Source of the DNA: Candidatus Rokuibacteriota bacterium
Lineage (GTDB): Bacteria > Methylomirabilota > Methylomirabilia > Rokubacteriales > CSP1-6
Assembly (NCBI GenBank): GCA_003220535.1
Contig: QHSU01000011.1
Location: 36,124 to 100,123 of the forward strand
DNA: 64,000 nucleotides
Direction: 5' to 3'
A model generated the notes under the pieces. That model ran no database searches, was not told the origin of the DNA, and was given only the letters and a program-made list of their open reading frames with translations. Below are positions 27,622 to 36,938 of the stretch, one piece after another (position 1 is the stretch's first letter; every line of letters starts with the position of its first letter). A program made the position numbers and the translations under genes.

Positions 27622-28193
27622 CAGGCGCCCGCCGTCGCGACGCGGCCGAGGTACTCGCCGGTCCGGGTGTCCACCTTGACGACGTCGCCCTCGTTCAAGA
27701 ACAGCGGGACCTGGACGACGGCCCCGGTCTCGAGGGTCGCCGGCTTCGTCCCGCCCTGCGCGGTGTCACCGCGCAGGCCCGGGTCGGTGCGGGCGATTGC
27801 GAGCTCGACGAAGTTGGGCAGCTCGACCGCCACCGGCGCGGCGCCGATGTAGAGGACATCCACCTCGACGTTCTCTTTCAAGTACTCGCGCGCGTCGCCG
27901 ACCTCGTCCGCCGACAACGAGACTTGCTCGTACGTCTCCGTGTCCATGAAGTGGTAGCGGTCGTCCTGGTAGAGGAACTGCATGTGCTTCTCTTCGGAGT
28001 CGACCAGCTCCACCTTCTCGCCCGAGCGGAAGGTGTTGTCGATGACCTTCCCGAGCTTCATGTGCTTGAGCTTCGTCCGGACGAACGCGCCACCCTTGCC
28101 GGGCTTCACGTGCTGAAAGTCGACGATCGTATAGGGGTTGCCGTCGAAGACGATCCGCAGCCCCTTCTTGAACTCGGCCGTTGACACCTGCAT
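27621..28193 (-). CDS. efp: Elongation factor P
   Basis: 190 residues, three beta-barrel domains. The tip loop [10 protein letters not shown] carries a lysine (K33) at the position modified in many bacteria; no epmA/epmB-type modification gene is in the window, so its modification is unknown. Relieves ribosome stalling at polyproline, relevant here because several neighbouring proteins (for example the lipoprotein at 58932) are proline-rich. Start lies 5 bases after the TPR gene stop. Confidence 0.95.
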   Translation of the reverse strand: MQVSTAEFKKGLRIVFDGNPYTIVDFQHVKPGKGGAFVRTKLKHMKLGKVIDNTFRSGEKVELVDSEEKHMQFLYQDDRYHFMDTETYEQVSLSADEVGDAREYLKENVEVDVLYIGAAPVAVELPNFVELAIARTDPGLRGDTAQGGTKPATLETGAVVQVPLFLNEGDVVKVDTRTGEYLGRVATAGA

Positions 28194-28198
28194 CGAAT

Positions 28199-28891
28199 CT
28201 AGCCTTTCCGTCGCTGACGGGTGCTCAGCGCACTCTCCAGGCCATCACGCGCCTCTCGGTGATCCGGATCCCGCCTCAGGATGCGCGTGAACACCTGCGC
28301 GGCTTCCTCGACGCACCCTTGCTCGAGGCAGAGCGAGCCGAAGGCGACCGTGGCGAACGTGTCGTCGCCCAGCACCCGGGCGAGACCGGCCGTCTCGCCC
28401 GAGGGCGGCGCGGTCGCGCGCAGCAGCGAGAGCAGCGCGCGCGATTCGCGGTCGCCGGGATCGAGGTCCGCCGCGACCTCCAGATGCTTCACGGCCTCGT
28501 CGATGTGACCGAGGCGTCGCTGGATCTCGGCCGCCAGGCGATGGCACTGGATGTCCTTCGGGCTCACCTCGAAGATCGTGTCGAGCTCGACGCGCGCCGC
28601 GTCGAACTGCCCGTCGGCTACGAGTGCCTTCGCCAGAATGAGCCGGGCCGTCGTGTAGTGCGGGTAGCGCGCGAGCCCGTCGCGGCAGAGCGTCACGGCG
28701 TCGCGCGTCCGCCCGGCCTTGCGGTAGAGATCCGCGAGCTGCGCGAAGGCGAGGGAGGCGGGATCCCGCGCCAGCCGCTCCTCTTGCCGGCGGATGGCGC
28801 CGACGATCGCCTGATCATCCACGGGCATCCCAAGCTGGTTATACGGAGCGCACGTTTGGGTTGTCAACCCCGCCTCGGGCGTCGCGATCAT
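28199..28891 (-). CDS. TPR-repeat protein, start ambiguous
   Basis: Up to 230 residues of tetratricopeptide helices (AFAQLADLYRKAGRTRDAV, HRLAAEIQRRLGHIDEAV). Two starts are possible. ATG 28891 overlaps the aroB stop (ATGA) and would couple the genes. ATG 28828, 21 codons later, sits nine bases downstream of a near-consensus promoter and would give an almost leaderless transcript and a more typical N-terminus MPVDDQAIVG. The protein is soluble and probably a scaffold; no function can be named. Upstream of efp and accB. Confidence 0.75.
   Translation of the reverse strand: MIATPEAGLTTQTCAPYNQLGMPVDDQAIVGAIRRQEERLARDPASLAFAQLADLYRKAGRTRDAVTLCRDGLARYPHYTTARLILAKALVADGQFDAARVELDTIFEVSPKDIQCHRLAAEIQRRLGHIDEAVKHLEVAADLDPGDRESRALLSLLRATAPPSGETAGLARVLGDDTFATVAFGSLCLEQGCVEEAAQVFTRILRRDPDHREARDGLESALSTRQRRKG
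28838..28867 (-). promoter_or_regulatory. Near-consensus sigma70 promoter inside/after aroB 3' region
   Basis: TTGACA (28862-28867), 18-base spacer and TATAAC (28838-28843) on the minus strand. The predicted transcription start falls at 28831-28832, three or four bases before an in-frame ATG at 28828. It would drive the TPR-efp-accB-accC-thiE genes independently of the pil-aro transcript. Confidence 0.65.
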
Positions 28892-29967
28892 GCGAGGGAC
28901 GCGATGACCGCGCGCACGTCGGCGGTCGGCACGTCGTACACAAGGCGGAACCCGCCGATTCGGGGGGCCAGCACGAAGGGGACGCGACCGTCCTTGGCCT
29001 TCTTGTCGCGAGCGATCGCCGACACCACCGCCTCGACGTCGAGCGCAGCGGCCCGGACGGGGAGCCCGAGCGCCTCGAGCACCCGCTCCTGCCGCGCGAC
29101 GGTCTCGTCGCCGGCGACGCCGAGCCGGCGAGCGAGGCGGGCCTCGGCGACGATACCCAGCGACACCGCCTCGCCGTGGGCGAAGCGCCCGTATCCCGTC
29201 GCGGCCTCGAGCGCGTGGCCGATCGTATGGCCGTAGTTGAGAACGTGACGGAGCTCGGCCTCTCGCTCGTCGCGCTCGACGACGGAGGCCTTGAGGCGGC
29301 ACGACCCCCCGATGATCCGCTCGAGGACCCCGAGCTCGCGGGCCAGGAGCGGTGCGAGGTCGCGCTCGAGCTCCGCGAAGTAGTCGGCGTCCAGCACGAT
29401 CCCGTGCTTGACGATCTCGGCGAGCCCGGAGCGAAATTCGCGCTCGGACAAAGTTCGAGCGACGGCGGGGTCGACGACGACGAGCCTCGGCTGGTGAAAG
29501 GCGCCGATCATGTTCTTTCCCAGCGGGTGATCGATCGCCGTCTTGCCTCCGATCGAGGCATCGACCTGGGCCAGCACCGTCGTCGGGAGCTGGACGAAGT
29601 TGACCCCGCGCATGTAGGTCGCGGCGGCGAAGCCGGCCACGTCACCGACGGCGCCCCCTCCCAGGGCGAGCACCGTCGAGGTCCGATCCAGACCCGCCGC
29701 CAGGAGCTCGTTCCAGCAGTGTTCCGCGACCGCCAGGGTCTTCGCTCCCTCGCCTTCCGGCACTTCGATCGTGGCGACCGTGAAGCCGGCTGACTCGAGG
29801 CTCGCCATGACCGTCTTGCCGTAGAGGCGCGCGACGGCGGCGTCGCTGACCAGGGCGGCGCGGGCCCCGACCGGCAGCTCGCGAAGCCGCGAGCCGACGG
29901 TCGCGAGAGCGCCGGAGGCGACGACGATGCGATACGACCGGCTGCCGAGCTCGACGTTGACGTTCAT
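28888..29967 (-). CDS. aroB: 3-dehydroquinate synthase
   Basis: 359 residues. Converts DAHP to 3-dehydroquinate, step two of the shikimate pathway. VLALGGGAVGDVAGFAAATYMRG-type NAD site, PTTVLAQVDASIGGKTAID and GHALEAATGYGRFAHGEAV with the zinc-binding histidines are present. It follows the broken aroC by 58 bases in the pil-aro order that is widespread among Gram-negative bacteria, where aroK would also be expected but is not seen here. Confidence 0.95.
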   Translation of the reverse strand: MNVNVELGSRSYRIVVASGALATVGSRLRELPVGARAALVSDAAVARLYGKTVMASLESAGFTVATIEVPEGEGAKTLAVAEHCWNELLAAGLDRTSTVLALGGGAVGDVAGFAAATYMRGVNFVQLPTTVLAQVDASIGGKTAIDHPLGKNMIGAFHQPRLVVVDPAVARTLSEREFRSGLAEIVKHGIVLDADYFAELERDLAPLLARELGVLERIIGGSCRLKASVVERDEREAELRHVLNYGHTIGHALEAATGYGRFAHGEAVSLGIVAEARLARRLGVAGDETVARQERVLEALGLPVRAAALDVEAVVSAIARDKKAKDGRVPFVLAPRIGGFRLVYDVPTADVRAVIASLA

Positions 29968-30025
29968 CTGGATTCTTCTGGCGGCTGGCCCGGACGGCGG
30001 AAGGCCGCCCCGTCAGACTATCAGG

Positions 30026-30447
30026 CTACCAGGTTTTCAGGCTGGCGAGATAGGTGTCGTAGTTGCGGCGGATCTCCTCGAGGCTGTCGCCGCCGAACTT
30101 CTCGAGGAAGGCACTGGCGAGGACGATCGCCATCATCGCCTCGCCCACGATGCCAGCCGCCGGGCCGGCGCAGACGTCGCTCCGCTCCACCACGGCCTCC
30201 ACCGGCTCCTTGGTCGCGAGATCGACCGACCTGAGCGGCGTACGGAGCGTCGACAGAGGCTTCATCGCCGCCCGCGCGATGACCGGCTCATCCGGCCGCC
30301 TCGCCCGTAGCCGCGTTGGCGGCGCGCCAGGTCCTCGTTGATGTGGCGCTCGGTCAGGGGCAGACCGGCCGGGACGCCGTCGACGACGGCAACCAGGGCC
30401 TCGCCGTGGGACTCGCCCGCGGTGAGGAAGCGGAACACCCCGCTCAT
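30026..30447 (-). pseudogene. aroC: Chorismate synthase with large internal deletion and frameshift
   Basis: Bases 30447-30289 encode the first 53 residues of AroC ([20 protein letters not shown] ... [12 protein letters not shown]). Directly after that, and in a different frame, bases 30289-30026 encode the last 87 or so residues ([16 protein letters not shown] ... [17 protein letters not shown]). AroC is normally about 360-390 residues, so around 250 residues (some 750 bases) in the middle are missing at a junction near 30289. The first frame ends at 30262. No chorismate could be made from this copy. Either a real deletion or an assembly collapse; it lies 3 bases after pilQ. Confidence 0.88.
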
Positions 30448-30450
30448 TGC

Positions 30451-32631
30451 TTACTTCTTGGGGGTCGCGGGCAGCGCCTGCGCCGTGTCGACCTTCAGGA
30501 CCGACGGCGTGATGAACACGACCAGCTCACGGCCCGTGGTCTGAGAGGCGGTGGTCTTGAAGAGCCAGCCGAGGACGGGAATGTCGCCGAAGAGGGGGAC
30601 CTTGCGCGTCTCGTCGGAGTCCAGGTTGGTCGTCACGCCGCCGATGACGAGGCGCTCACCCTCCTTGATCAGGACCTCAGTCTGCGCCCTGCGCTTGTTG
30701 ATGACCGGCGGAGCGCCCGCGGTGGTGCCCAGGTTCACGGTGGTGTTGCTGCGCGAGTTGTTCTCGATCGTGACCTTCATCTTGATCTTGGTGATGTCGC
30801 CTTCGCGGATGACGGTCGGAACGACGTCGAGTCGCAGGACCGCTTCCTTGAACTGGATCTGCGTGCCGGCAGAGCTGACCGTCGCATAGGGAATTTCTTC
30901 GCCGAGCGAGATCGAGGCGGTCCCGTTCTCGACGGTCACGACCTCGGGGCGCGCGAGGGTCCGTGTCTTGCTCAACAGGCGCAGCGCCTCGAGGGCGAGG
31001 TTGACGTTGTATCGGCTCCCGGTGATGCCGAACGCGATGCCACCCGCGCCACCGGCGCTCGCTGCGCCGCCGAGGGCGCCGGTGATGGGCAGGTTGACGA
31101 GGTTGCCACCGAGCGGCAGCCCCGTCGCGGCTGAGACCGGGAGCAGAGTGCCTGCCGCGGTCCCAAGCGTCAGGTTGGTGTTCGGGACGATCACGTTGTT
31201 GGCACCGATGCCGCCCGAGGTGATCGTGTTGCCGGGGTTGCTCGTGAACCCGCGGCCGACCAGGATCGTGTTCTGGTTGCTCTGGAGGACACCGCCACCG
31301 CCCCACTGGACGCCGATGGCGAAGAGATCGTCGCGGTCGAGGATCTCCATCCGCGCCTCGATCTTCACCTGCGGGAGCGGGACGTCGAGCTTCTCGCGGA
31401 TCAGCGCCTTGATCCGCTCCAGGTCAGCCTCGTAGTGCCGGATGAAGATCGAGTTCGTGGGCTTGTGGGCGCGGATCGTGATGCCCTTGGCCAGGACTTC
31501 GGCGGGCGGCGACAGCGGCGGCGGCGGTGGCGCCAGCTGGGGACCCGTCCCGTAGAGCGCCGAGAAGGGCGGCGCCGCGATCGGCGGCATTCCCTCGGCG
31601 GGCGCCACCTGAGCCTGGAGGCCGCTCGCCGGAATTCCCAGGATGCCCTGCAGCGTCCGGGCGATCTCTTCCGGATCGGCGTAGGAGAGGCGGATGGTCT
31701 CCTCGCGGAGCGGGCCGCGGGCCCGAAGCTCGGCGAGCGCCGCCTCCGCGGCCCGCTTCCTGTCGATCGCCTCCTGCTCCTTGAGCTGCGCCTCGGCGGC
31801 CTTGGTGCGGACGTCGCTCTCGGCCTTGAGCCGCGCTTCCTCGACCCGGGCCGCCGCCTCGCGCTCCTTGATCAGTTGCTCGTTGGAAACGATCCGTAGC
31901 ACGCCGTCCTTCTCGATCCGACGGAGGCCACGGGTCTCCAGGATGGTGTCGAGGGCGAGATCCCAGGGAACGTTCTTCAGCGTGATCGACATCTTCCCCT
32001 TGACGTCGTCGCCGATGACGACGTTCTTGTTGCTCTCTGCCGCCAGGATGCGGAGGAGGTTCACGACATCCGCGTCCTTGAAGTCGAACGAGATGAGTCG
32101 CTGGCCGTTGCTCGCGGGCGGCGTCGGCGGTGGCGTTGCCTGGGCGACCTGCACCGGGCGGGCGGCGGGCGCCGGGCGGGCCTCCGCCGCCGCGGGCGCG
32201 CTCGCCACCGCCGGCGGCGCCGCGGACGCAGCGGTGGGGATCACGATCGCCAGACCATCGGGCTCTTCGCGGATCGCGTACCCGACCGTGCGGGTCAGGT
32301 CCAGGACGACGCGGGCGACGCCCTGCCGGTACTGCGCGCCGCGGACCTGCTTGACCGGATCCTTCCCGACCGCCAGCGGCGACTTGCGCCACGCGTAGAC
32401 GGTGTTCTCGAGATCGATGACGAGCCGGCTGGGTGAGTCCACGAGGTCGGCCTTGTACTGCGCCTCGCGCGACGTCTTCACGAACACCGTGACGGAGTCC
32501 GCTTGCGGCGACACCGTCACGTCGCTGAGCAGCGCGGGCTCGGTCTGGGCCCAGCTCGGCGTCGGGACGAGCAGCGTCAGTGCGAGGCTCACCACGACCA
32601 GCACGATGGGGATCCGTTTTTCAGCGTTCAT
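30451..32631 (-). CDS. pilQ: Type IV pilus secretin PilQ
   Basis: 726 residues. Signal peptide ([23 protein letters not shown]), one AMIN domain (about 35-130), proline/alanine linker, secretin N0/STN domain (about 180-250), N1-type domain, a long charged helix (270-320), then the secretin pore domain ending in [27 protein letters not shown], the family hallmark. Forms the outer-membrane channel for the pilus. Its ATG follows directly after the pilP stop. Confidence 0.95.
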   Translation of the reverse strand: MNAEKRIPIVLVVVSLALTLLVPTPSWAQTEPALLSDVTVSPQADSVTVFVKTSREAQYKADLVDSPSRLVIDLENTVYAWRKSPLAVGKDPVKQVRGAQYRQGVARVVLDLTRTVGYAIREEPDGLAIVIPTAASAAPPAVASAPAAAEARPAPAARPVQVAQATPPPTPPASNGQRLISFDFKDADVVNLLRILAAESNKNVVIGDDVKGKMSITLKNVPWDLALDTILETRGLRRIEKDGVLRIVSNEQLIKEREAAARVEEARLKAESDVRTKAAEAQLKEQEAIDRKRAAEAALAELRARGPLREETIRLSYADPEEIARTLQGILGIPASGLQAQVAPAEGMPPIAAPPFSALYGTGPQLAPPPPPLSPPAEVLAKGITIRAHKPTNSIFIRHYEADLERIKALIREKLDVPLPQVKIEARMEILDRDDLFAIGVQWGGGGVLQSNQNTILVGRGFTSNPGNTITSGGIGANNVIVPNTNLTLGTAAGTLLPVSAATGLPLGGNLVNLPITGALGGAASAGGAGGIAFGITGSRYNVNLALEALRLLSKTRTLARPEVVTVENGTASISLGEEIPYATVSSAGTQIQFKEAVLRLDVVPTVIREGDITKIKMKVTIENNSRSNTTVNLGTTAGAPPVINKRRAQTEVLIKEGERLVIGGVTTNLDSDETRKVPLFGDIPVLGWLFKTTASQTTGRELVVFITPSVLKVDTAQALPATPKK

Positions 32632-33096
32632 TTAGTTTGTCGCCAGTTTGAGGACCACACGGTTTGTGGGTGCGCCGGTCTTCGGCGTCACCAAGAACAC
32701 CACACTGTCGGAGCCGATCTCCAGCAGGCGGCCATCCCCGAGCGTGTCGCCGGGTTTGAGGATGTACCCGATCCCGTCGGGCGCTTCGAGCAACGCGAGC
32801 GCCGCGCGATTGCTGCGGACGATACCAGTCAGCCTCGTCGCTGCCACCGTCAGTCCTCCGGCGCCCTCGCGGACCTCGAGGGTCTCGAATGGGTCGCGTC
32901 GCCCCTTGGACTCGTATTTCGGGACCACGGGTCCGGCTTCGGGCGCCGGCGGCGTTGTGAGCTCGGGGGCTTTGGCGGCGGCGACCGGCTTCGGCGGCGG
33001 CGGTGTGGGCGGGGAACTGCCGCACGCGCCCAGGACCACGACGAGGCCGATCGACATGAGCACCGCCCGGGGTTCGCGCATGGTTCGAGACCTCAC
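32632..33096 (-). CDS. pilP: Type IV pilus lipoprotein PilP
   Basis: 154 residues from a GTG that overlaps the pilO stop (GTGA); an ATG at 33081 is possible. Lipobox VVLGACG places the lipidated cysteine at C25 of the longer form, followed by a proline-rich linker and a beta domain with GRRDPFETLE and LTGIVRSNRAALALLEAPDG, typical of PilP. Bridges PilNO to PilQ in the periplasm. Confidence 0.93.
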   Translation of the reverse strand: MRSRTMREPRAVLMSIGLVVVLGACGSSPPTPPPPKPVAAAKAPELTTPPAPEAGPVVPKYESKGRRDPFETLEVREGAGGLTVAATRLTGIVRSNRAALALLEAPDGIGYILKPGDTLGDGRLLEIGSDSVVFLVTPKTGAPTNRVVLKLATN

Positions 33097-33689
33097 CTTG
33101 GCTTCGGCGCCGGCGGCGCGCCGATGGGACGGTACATGTAGGTCGCGAGCACCAGTTCCGCGCGCACCGGGCTTCGTGGCCGGTTCACGCCGCTCAACTT
33201 GATCTCCGTGACGTTCACGACTCGGGCCAGCTTGGCGACCCGTTCGAAGAACTCGCCGATCTGGTGATAGCCCGCCTCGGCATTCAGCGTGATCGGGATC
33301 TCGCTGTAGTAGTCGCGGACCGCCGGAGGACGCGGCTGGAAGAGGGAGACACCGAGTCCCGACGCGGTCGCGGCGTCCGAGAGCGTCCGGTAGAGTGTCG
33401 GGATTTCCTTCTCGCCCGGAAGCTTCTCCTTGAGGGCGTTGAGCCGCGCTTCCAGCTCGACCGCCTCGCGACGGTACTTCATCAGGTCGGCGACGATCGC
33501 CCGGCTCCGAGCCACCTCCGTCTGCAGCGAGGTCAGCTGTGTGCTGAGCTGCGAGTTCTGGGCCTCGGCGGGCGCCAGGAGGAGGAAGTATCCGGCGGCG
33601 GCGATCACGATCGCTCCCATGACTCCAACGACGAGCTTCTGCGACCGGGGGGCGTTGACGATCGGGTCCAAGAACGGTGGGAGCGCCAT
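33093..33689 (-). CDS. pilO: Type IV pilus inner-membrane protein PilO
   Basis: 198 residues: one N-terminal transmembrane helix (LVVGVMGAIVIAAAGYFLLL), a periplasmic coiled coil (residues 45-95, LSTQLTSLQTEVARSRAIVA) and a ferredoxin-like domain. Heterodimerises with PilN in the alignment complex. Starts one base after pilN stop. Confidence 0.92.
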   Translation of the reverse strand: MALPPFLDPIVNAPRSQKLVVGVMGAIVIAAAGYFLLLAPAEAQNSQLSTQLTSLQTEVARSRAIVADLMKYRREAVELEARLNALKEKLPGEKEIPTLYRTLSDAATASGLGVSLFQPRPPAVRDYYSEIPITLNAEAGYHQIGEFFERVAKLARVVNVTEIKLSGVNRPRSPVRAELVLATYMYRPIGAPPAPKPR

Positions 33690-33690
33690 G

Positions 33691-34257
33691 TCAGCCCTCG
33701 AAGCGACAGGTGACTTCGAACGTCACCAGGGGTGATGGCCGGGCGAGGTCCCGGCGGGAGACGACGAGGTCGACGTCCTTGAACTTTCCGGAGGCGCGGA
33801 GGTTCGACATGAAATCCGCAACCGCAGTGGCCGAGAACGCCGACCCGGTGACCTTGATCTGCCCGCTGCGTTCCTCGAATGCGGTGACCCACAGATCATT
33901 GGGAAGGACGCCGGCGAACGCTTCGGCGAGCAGGATCGGGTGGCCCTGAGCCTTGGTGAGCGCCTCGATGACGTCGACCCGCTTGCGGAGCTCGTTGGCC
34001 TGGTCTCTGACCTTGCTCTCCTGGCCGATTTGCTGCTGCAGCATGGAGAGGTCCTTCTGCGCCCGCTCGATGTCGGCCGTGAGCCTCGCCTGGGTGCTCG
34101 TCAGCACCCACCAGTATCCTCCGATCCCGAGCAGCAGGGCGAGGTAGATGACGCCGAACATCCAGCCGAGGTTGAAGGCCGGCAGGCCGAGCTTGATCCC
34201 TTTGAACCCGGCGCCGCGCCGGCGAGCGCGCTCAGGCGCGAGGTTGATCCTGATCAT
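33691..34257 (-). CDS. pilN: Type IV pilus inner-membrane protein PilN
   Basis: 188 residues starting MIRINLAPERARRR; the short cytoplasmic INLAP peptide is the conserved PilM-binding motif. Then one transmembrane helix (WMFGVIYLALLLGIGGYWWV), coiled coil and a periplasmic ferredoxin-like domain. ATG at 34257 overlaps the pilM stop (ATGA). Confidence 0.93.
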   Translation of the reverse strand: MIRINLAPERARRRGAGFKGIKLGLPAFNLGWMFGVIYLALLLGIGGYWWVLTSTQARLTADIERAQKDLSMLQQQIGQESKVRDQANELRKRVDVIEALTKAQGHPILLAEAFAGVLPNDLWVTAFEERSGQIKVTGSAFSATAVADFMSNLRASGKFKDVDLVVSRRDLARPSPLVTFEVTCRFEG

Positions 34258-35303
34258 TGCGGTTTGTCTCCCGGGCGTCGCAACGCCAGCCCGACCGCCA
34301 CCGCCAGAGCCGGCCCGGCGGCGTGCACGTCGTCCGCGTACCCCGAGTCGATCTCGATGCGTTGGAACGGTTTCGTCAGCTCGACCGGGATGCCCCAGTT
34401 CGACGACAGATAGTCGCTGAGCCCAGGCAGCTGGGCGCACCCGCCGGCGAGGACGATCTTCCCGATGCGCTCGGACTCGGCCGTCGACGCAAAGTAGTCG
34501 AACGTCCGCTGAACTTCGAGCGACAATTCGCGTGACACCGCCTCGAGTGCCGGCACGACGGTTTCCCAGCGAACGCCCACGTCGCGGCCGAGCTTGGCGG
34601 CTTCCGCCTGCTCGAAGGGGATCTTGAGCTGCTGCGCGATCGCCTGCGTGTAGTTGTTGCCGCCGAACGGGATGTCGCGAGCGAAGATCGTCGAGCCGCC
34701 ACGTACGACGTTGGTCTTCATGATCGAGGCGCCGATGTCGATGAGGGCGACGGTTTCGCCGCGATCGCCGGGATAATTCAGCTCGAACTGGTTTCCGAGC
34801 GCGAAGCTGTCGACGTCCACGATCGCCGGGACGAGGCCCGCTTCTTCGACGACGGCCGCATATTCGAGCACCTTCGATTTCTTGACCGCGACCAGGATGA
34901 GATCGAGCACGCCGTTGTGCTGCCCGATGCTCTGGTAGTCGAGAAAGACCTCGTCGATCGCGAAGGGAACGTGATGCTCGGCTTCGAGCTGGACCACGTC
35001 GCCGACCTCCCGGGCCGGCACCTCCGGAATCTGCACCTTCTTGATGATCAACTCCCGACCACAGACGGCGATCGCGCAGCCGGTGCCCTTGAGTCCGGCC
35101 CTGGAAACGGCGCTCCTGATCGCCTCCACTACGGTCGGCGGGTCCTTGATGGTGCCTTCCGTGATGGCATCGGGGGGTAGGGGCGCGACTCCCAGCGACG
35201 TGAGCGTATAGGACCCGCCCGACTCCCTCAGGTGGACGGCCTTCACACCACTCGAGCCGATGTCGAGGCCGAAGATTTCCGGAGATTTGCGGAAGAACGC
35301 CAT
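34254..35303 (-). CDS. pilM: Type IV pilus actin-like ATPase PilM
   Basis: 349 residues. Actin/FtsA-like fold with IFGLDIGSSGVKAVHL (phosphate 1), ALIDIGASIMKTNVV (phosphate 2) and GKIVLAGGCAQLPGL (adenosine motif). Cytoplasmic platform that binds the PilN N-terminal peptide. Shine-Dalgarno GGGAGAAAGG lies upstream of the ATG, so it starts its own transcript of pilMNOPQ. Confidence 0.95.
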   Translation of the reverse strand: MAFFRKSPEIFGLDIGSSGVKAVHLRESGGSYTLTSLGVAPLPPDAITEGTIKDPPTVVEAIRSAVSRAGLKGTGCAIAVCGRELIIKKVQIPEVPAREVGDVVQLEAEHHVPFAIDEVFLDYQSIGQHNGVLDLILVAVKKSKVLEYAAVVEEAGLVPAIVDVDSFALGNQFELNYPGDRGETVALIDIGASIMKTNVVRGGSTIFARDIPFGGNNYTQAIAQQLKIPFEQAEAAKLGRDVGVRWETVVPALEAVSRELSLEVQRTFDYFASTAESERIGKIVLAGGCAQLPGLSDYLSSNWGIPVELTKPFQRIEIDSGYADDVHAAGPALAVAVGLALRRPGDKPQ

Positions 35304-35333
35304 ATTAAACGCCTTTCTCCCTAATGGCTAAGT

Positions 35334-35339
35334 AGTATA
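35334..35339 (-). promoter_or_regulatory. Candidate -10 (TATACT) for pilMNOPQ
   Basis: TATACT on the minus strand about 31 bases before the pilM ATG; the only -35-like hexamer is TTGGCC with a 19-base spacer, so the match is weak. Together with the hairpin at 35487 it suggests pilM starts a new transcript. Confidence 0.35.
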
Positions 35340-35486
35340 GGGCGGCCTGTGTCAGGGGGGCCAATATTTTCCCACGTACTACATTCGGGGCCACAATGGC
35401 CCCCGGCCCCCACACCATGAACTCGCCGAGCCGGTCCGGCACCGGGTGGGAGCCCCCCCCAAAGGGGCGTGCGACCCGAAATCCTT

Positions 35487-35506
35487 GACCGCCGTGATAG
35501 GCGGTC
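35487..35506 (-). terminator. Hairpin after pilX
   Basis: GACCGCC (35487-35493) pairs perfectly with GGCGGTC (35500-35506) around a six-base loop, downstream of the pilX stop on the transcribed strand. A second hairpin, GGGGCCA/TGGCCCC (35387-35403), follows. No U-tract, so Rho-dependent or partial termination is likely. The 275-base gap holds no gene. Confidence 0.45.
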
Positions 35507-35578
35507 GGGGTGGCCGGGCAGGGCAGCGCCGGGCAGGCCTCCGGGGGGGGACGGCGGACATCGACCGGTCGCCTGTGC

Positions 35579-36931
35579 CTACTGGTCCATCCAGCTGTGC
35601 GTCGTCACGAGCCGGCGCTTGAGCCCGGTCTGCACGAGGTCCAAAGCTTCTTTGCTGTAGAGAATGTCGGCTTTGCCCCGGATGTCGCCCTCGAGGGTGG
35701 TGGCGCGGTTATCCTCGTGCATCTCGTTCACGATGATGGCCCCATAGACCGACTGGGTCCCGTTGCCCCTGTACCGGACGCCGACGTTCTTGCCGGTGAC
35801 GATCACGAGGCCGTTCCACCTGAAGTTCCCACCGATCTCCACCGCGCCATTCTCGACGATGAGAATGCCCGTGCCTTGGCTCACCCCAGTGACGCTGAGC
35901 GAAATCTCGCGGGTGGTGCCCTCGGGCCGGGCGCCGCGGACGTAAACGGTCTTCGGGTGTGACGGCGTGCCCCAGCAGGCGGAGCTCTCGATGCTGGTCG
36001 AGCACACGGACCCGAGGTTGTCAATCGAGTACGGGCTGCCCGGCCCGATGTCGATCGTGACGTCGGCCATCGACCTCGCGGCCGCGACGAAGTCGGTGAC
36101 CGCCCGCGACGTCAGAACAACGTCCGACTGGATGGTGTTGGCCCCTTGCGCCGTCGCGCTCGCGTTGATCTCGTCCCGGCCGCGGACGTCGTTCTGCGGA
36201 CCCCGTGCCAGTGCGTTCTCGACCTGAGCGGCGAGGGCTGGAAGGCTCCCGTTGACCGCGATGCCGTAGACGGCGGGAGCGGTGCCGGTCGGCGCGCCCG
36301 CGCCATCGGTCATTCTCGTGTCGCGCCCATCGACGACGAAGCTCGAGCCGCTGAAATTCACGTCGGCCCGGATACCCGGGAACGCGAGCGCGGCATTGAT
36401 GGGCGGGATCACGATCCTCGAGATGACGACGCTGATCGTCCGCGTCGTGCTTCCAATCGTGCCGGCGGAGGTGACGATGACTTTGCAGTTGCCGTCGTGC
36501 GTGGCGGAGCCGGGCGCGGCCACGTCGCAGCCGCCGATGGTGGTGTCGAGGCCGAGGCCGGTCAGCGTGTCGTCGTCGGCGTTGCAGTCGTTGCGGACCC
36601 TGACCGTGAAGGCTCCGTGCGCGCTCCCCAACCCGGGCAGGCTCGAGTTCGGCGTGCCGAGGATCGCGCCTTGCGCGCAGGTCGCCCCGCCGAGGTAGTC
36701 GTTCCAGGAGCCGATGTTCGTCGCCAGCATGTCGTACGCGTACTCGATGCCGGCCTCGGCGACGTAGCGCGCGCGAACCGTGTGGCTGTGATTTCGCGAG
36801 ATGTGGGGTTCGAGGGCGCTCACCGAGAGGAAGGCGAGCACCAGCCCCGTGAGGGTCAGGAGGACCACCAGGGCCAGCACGAGCGCCACGCCGCGTTCGT
36901 TGTGGACGAGCCGACCGACTGCCTTCATCAC
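35579..36931 (-). CDS. pilX: PilX-like minor pilus assembly protein
   Basis: 450 residues. N-terminal NERGVALVLALVVLLTLTGLV resembles the PilX prepilin-like helix with a G-V cleavage region, followed by the PilX N-domain RNHSHTVRARYVAEAGIEYA. The remainder is a long beta-rich domain without recognised name, with several Cys pairs (for example residues near 300-320). Much longer than Pseudomonas PilX (about 200 residues), so it may include an adhesin or tip domain. Seven bases after pilV. Confidence 0.75.
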   Translation of the reverse strand: MMKAVGRLVHNERGVALVLALVVLLTLTGLVLAFLSVSALEPHISRNHSHTVRARYVAEAGIEYAYDMLATNIGSWNDYLGGATCAQGAILGTPNSSLPGLGSAHGAFTVRVRNDCNADDDTLTGLGLDTTIGGCDVAAPGSATHDGNCKVIVTSAGTIGSTTRTISVVISRIVIPPINAALAFPGIRADVNFSGSSFVVDGRDTRMTDGAGAPTGTAPAVYGIAVNGSLPALAAQVENALARGPQNDVRGRDEINASATAQGANTIQSDVVLTSRAVTDFVAAARSMADVTIDIGPGSPYSIDNLGSVCSTSIESSACWGTPSHPKTVYVRGARPEGTTREISLSVTGVSQGTGILIVENGAVEIGGNFRWNGLVIVTGKNVGVRYRGNGTQSVYGAIIVNEMHEDNRATTLEGDIRGKADILYSKEALDLVQTGLKRRLVTTHSWMDQ

Positions 36932-36938
36932 GAGCGCC

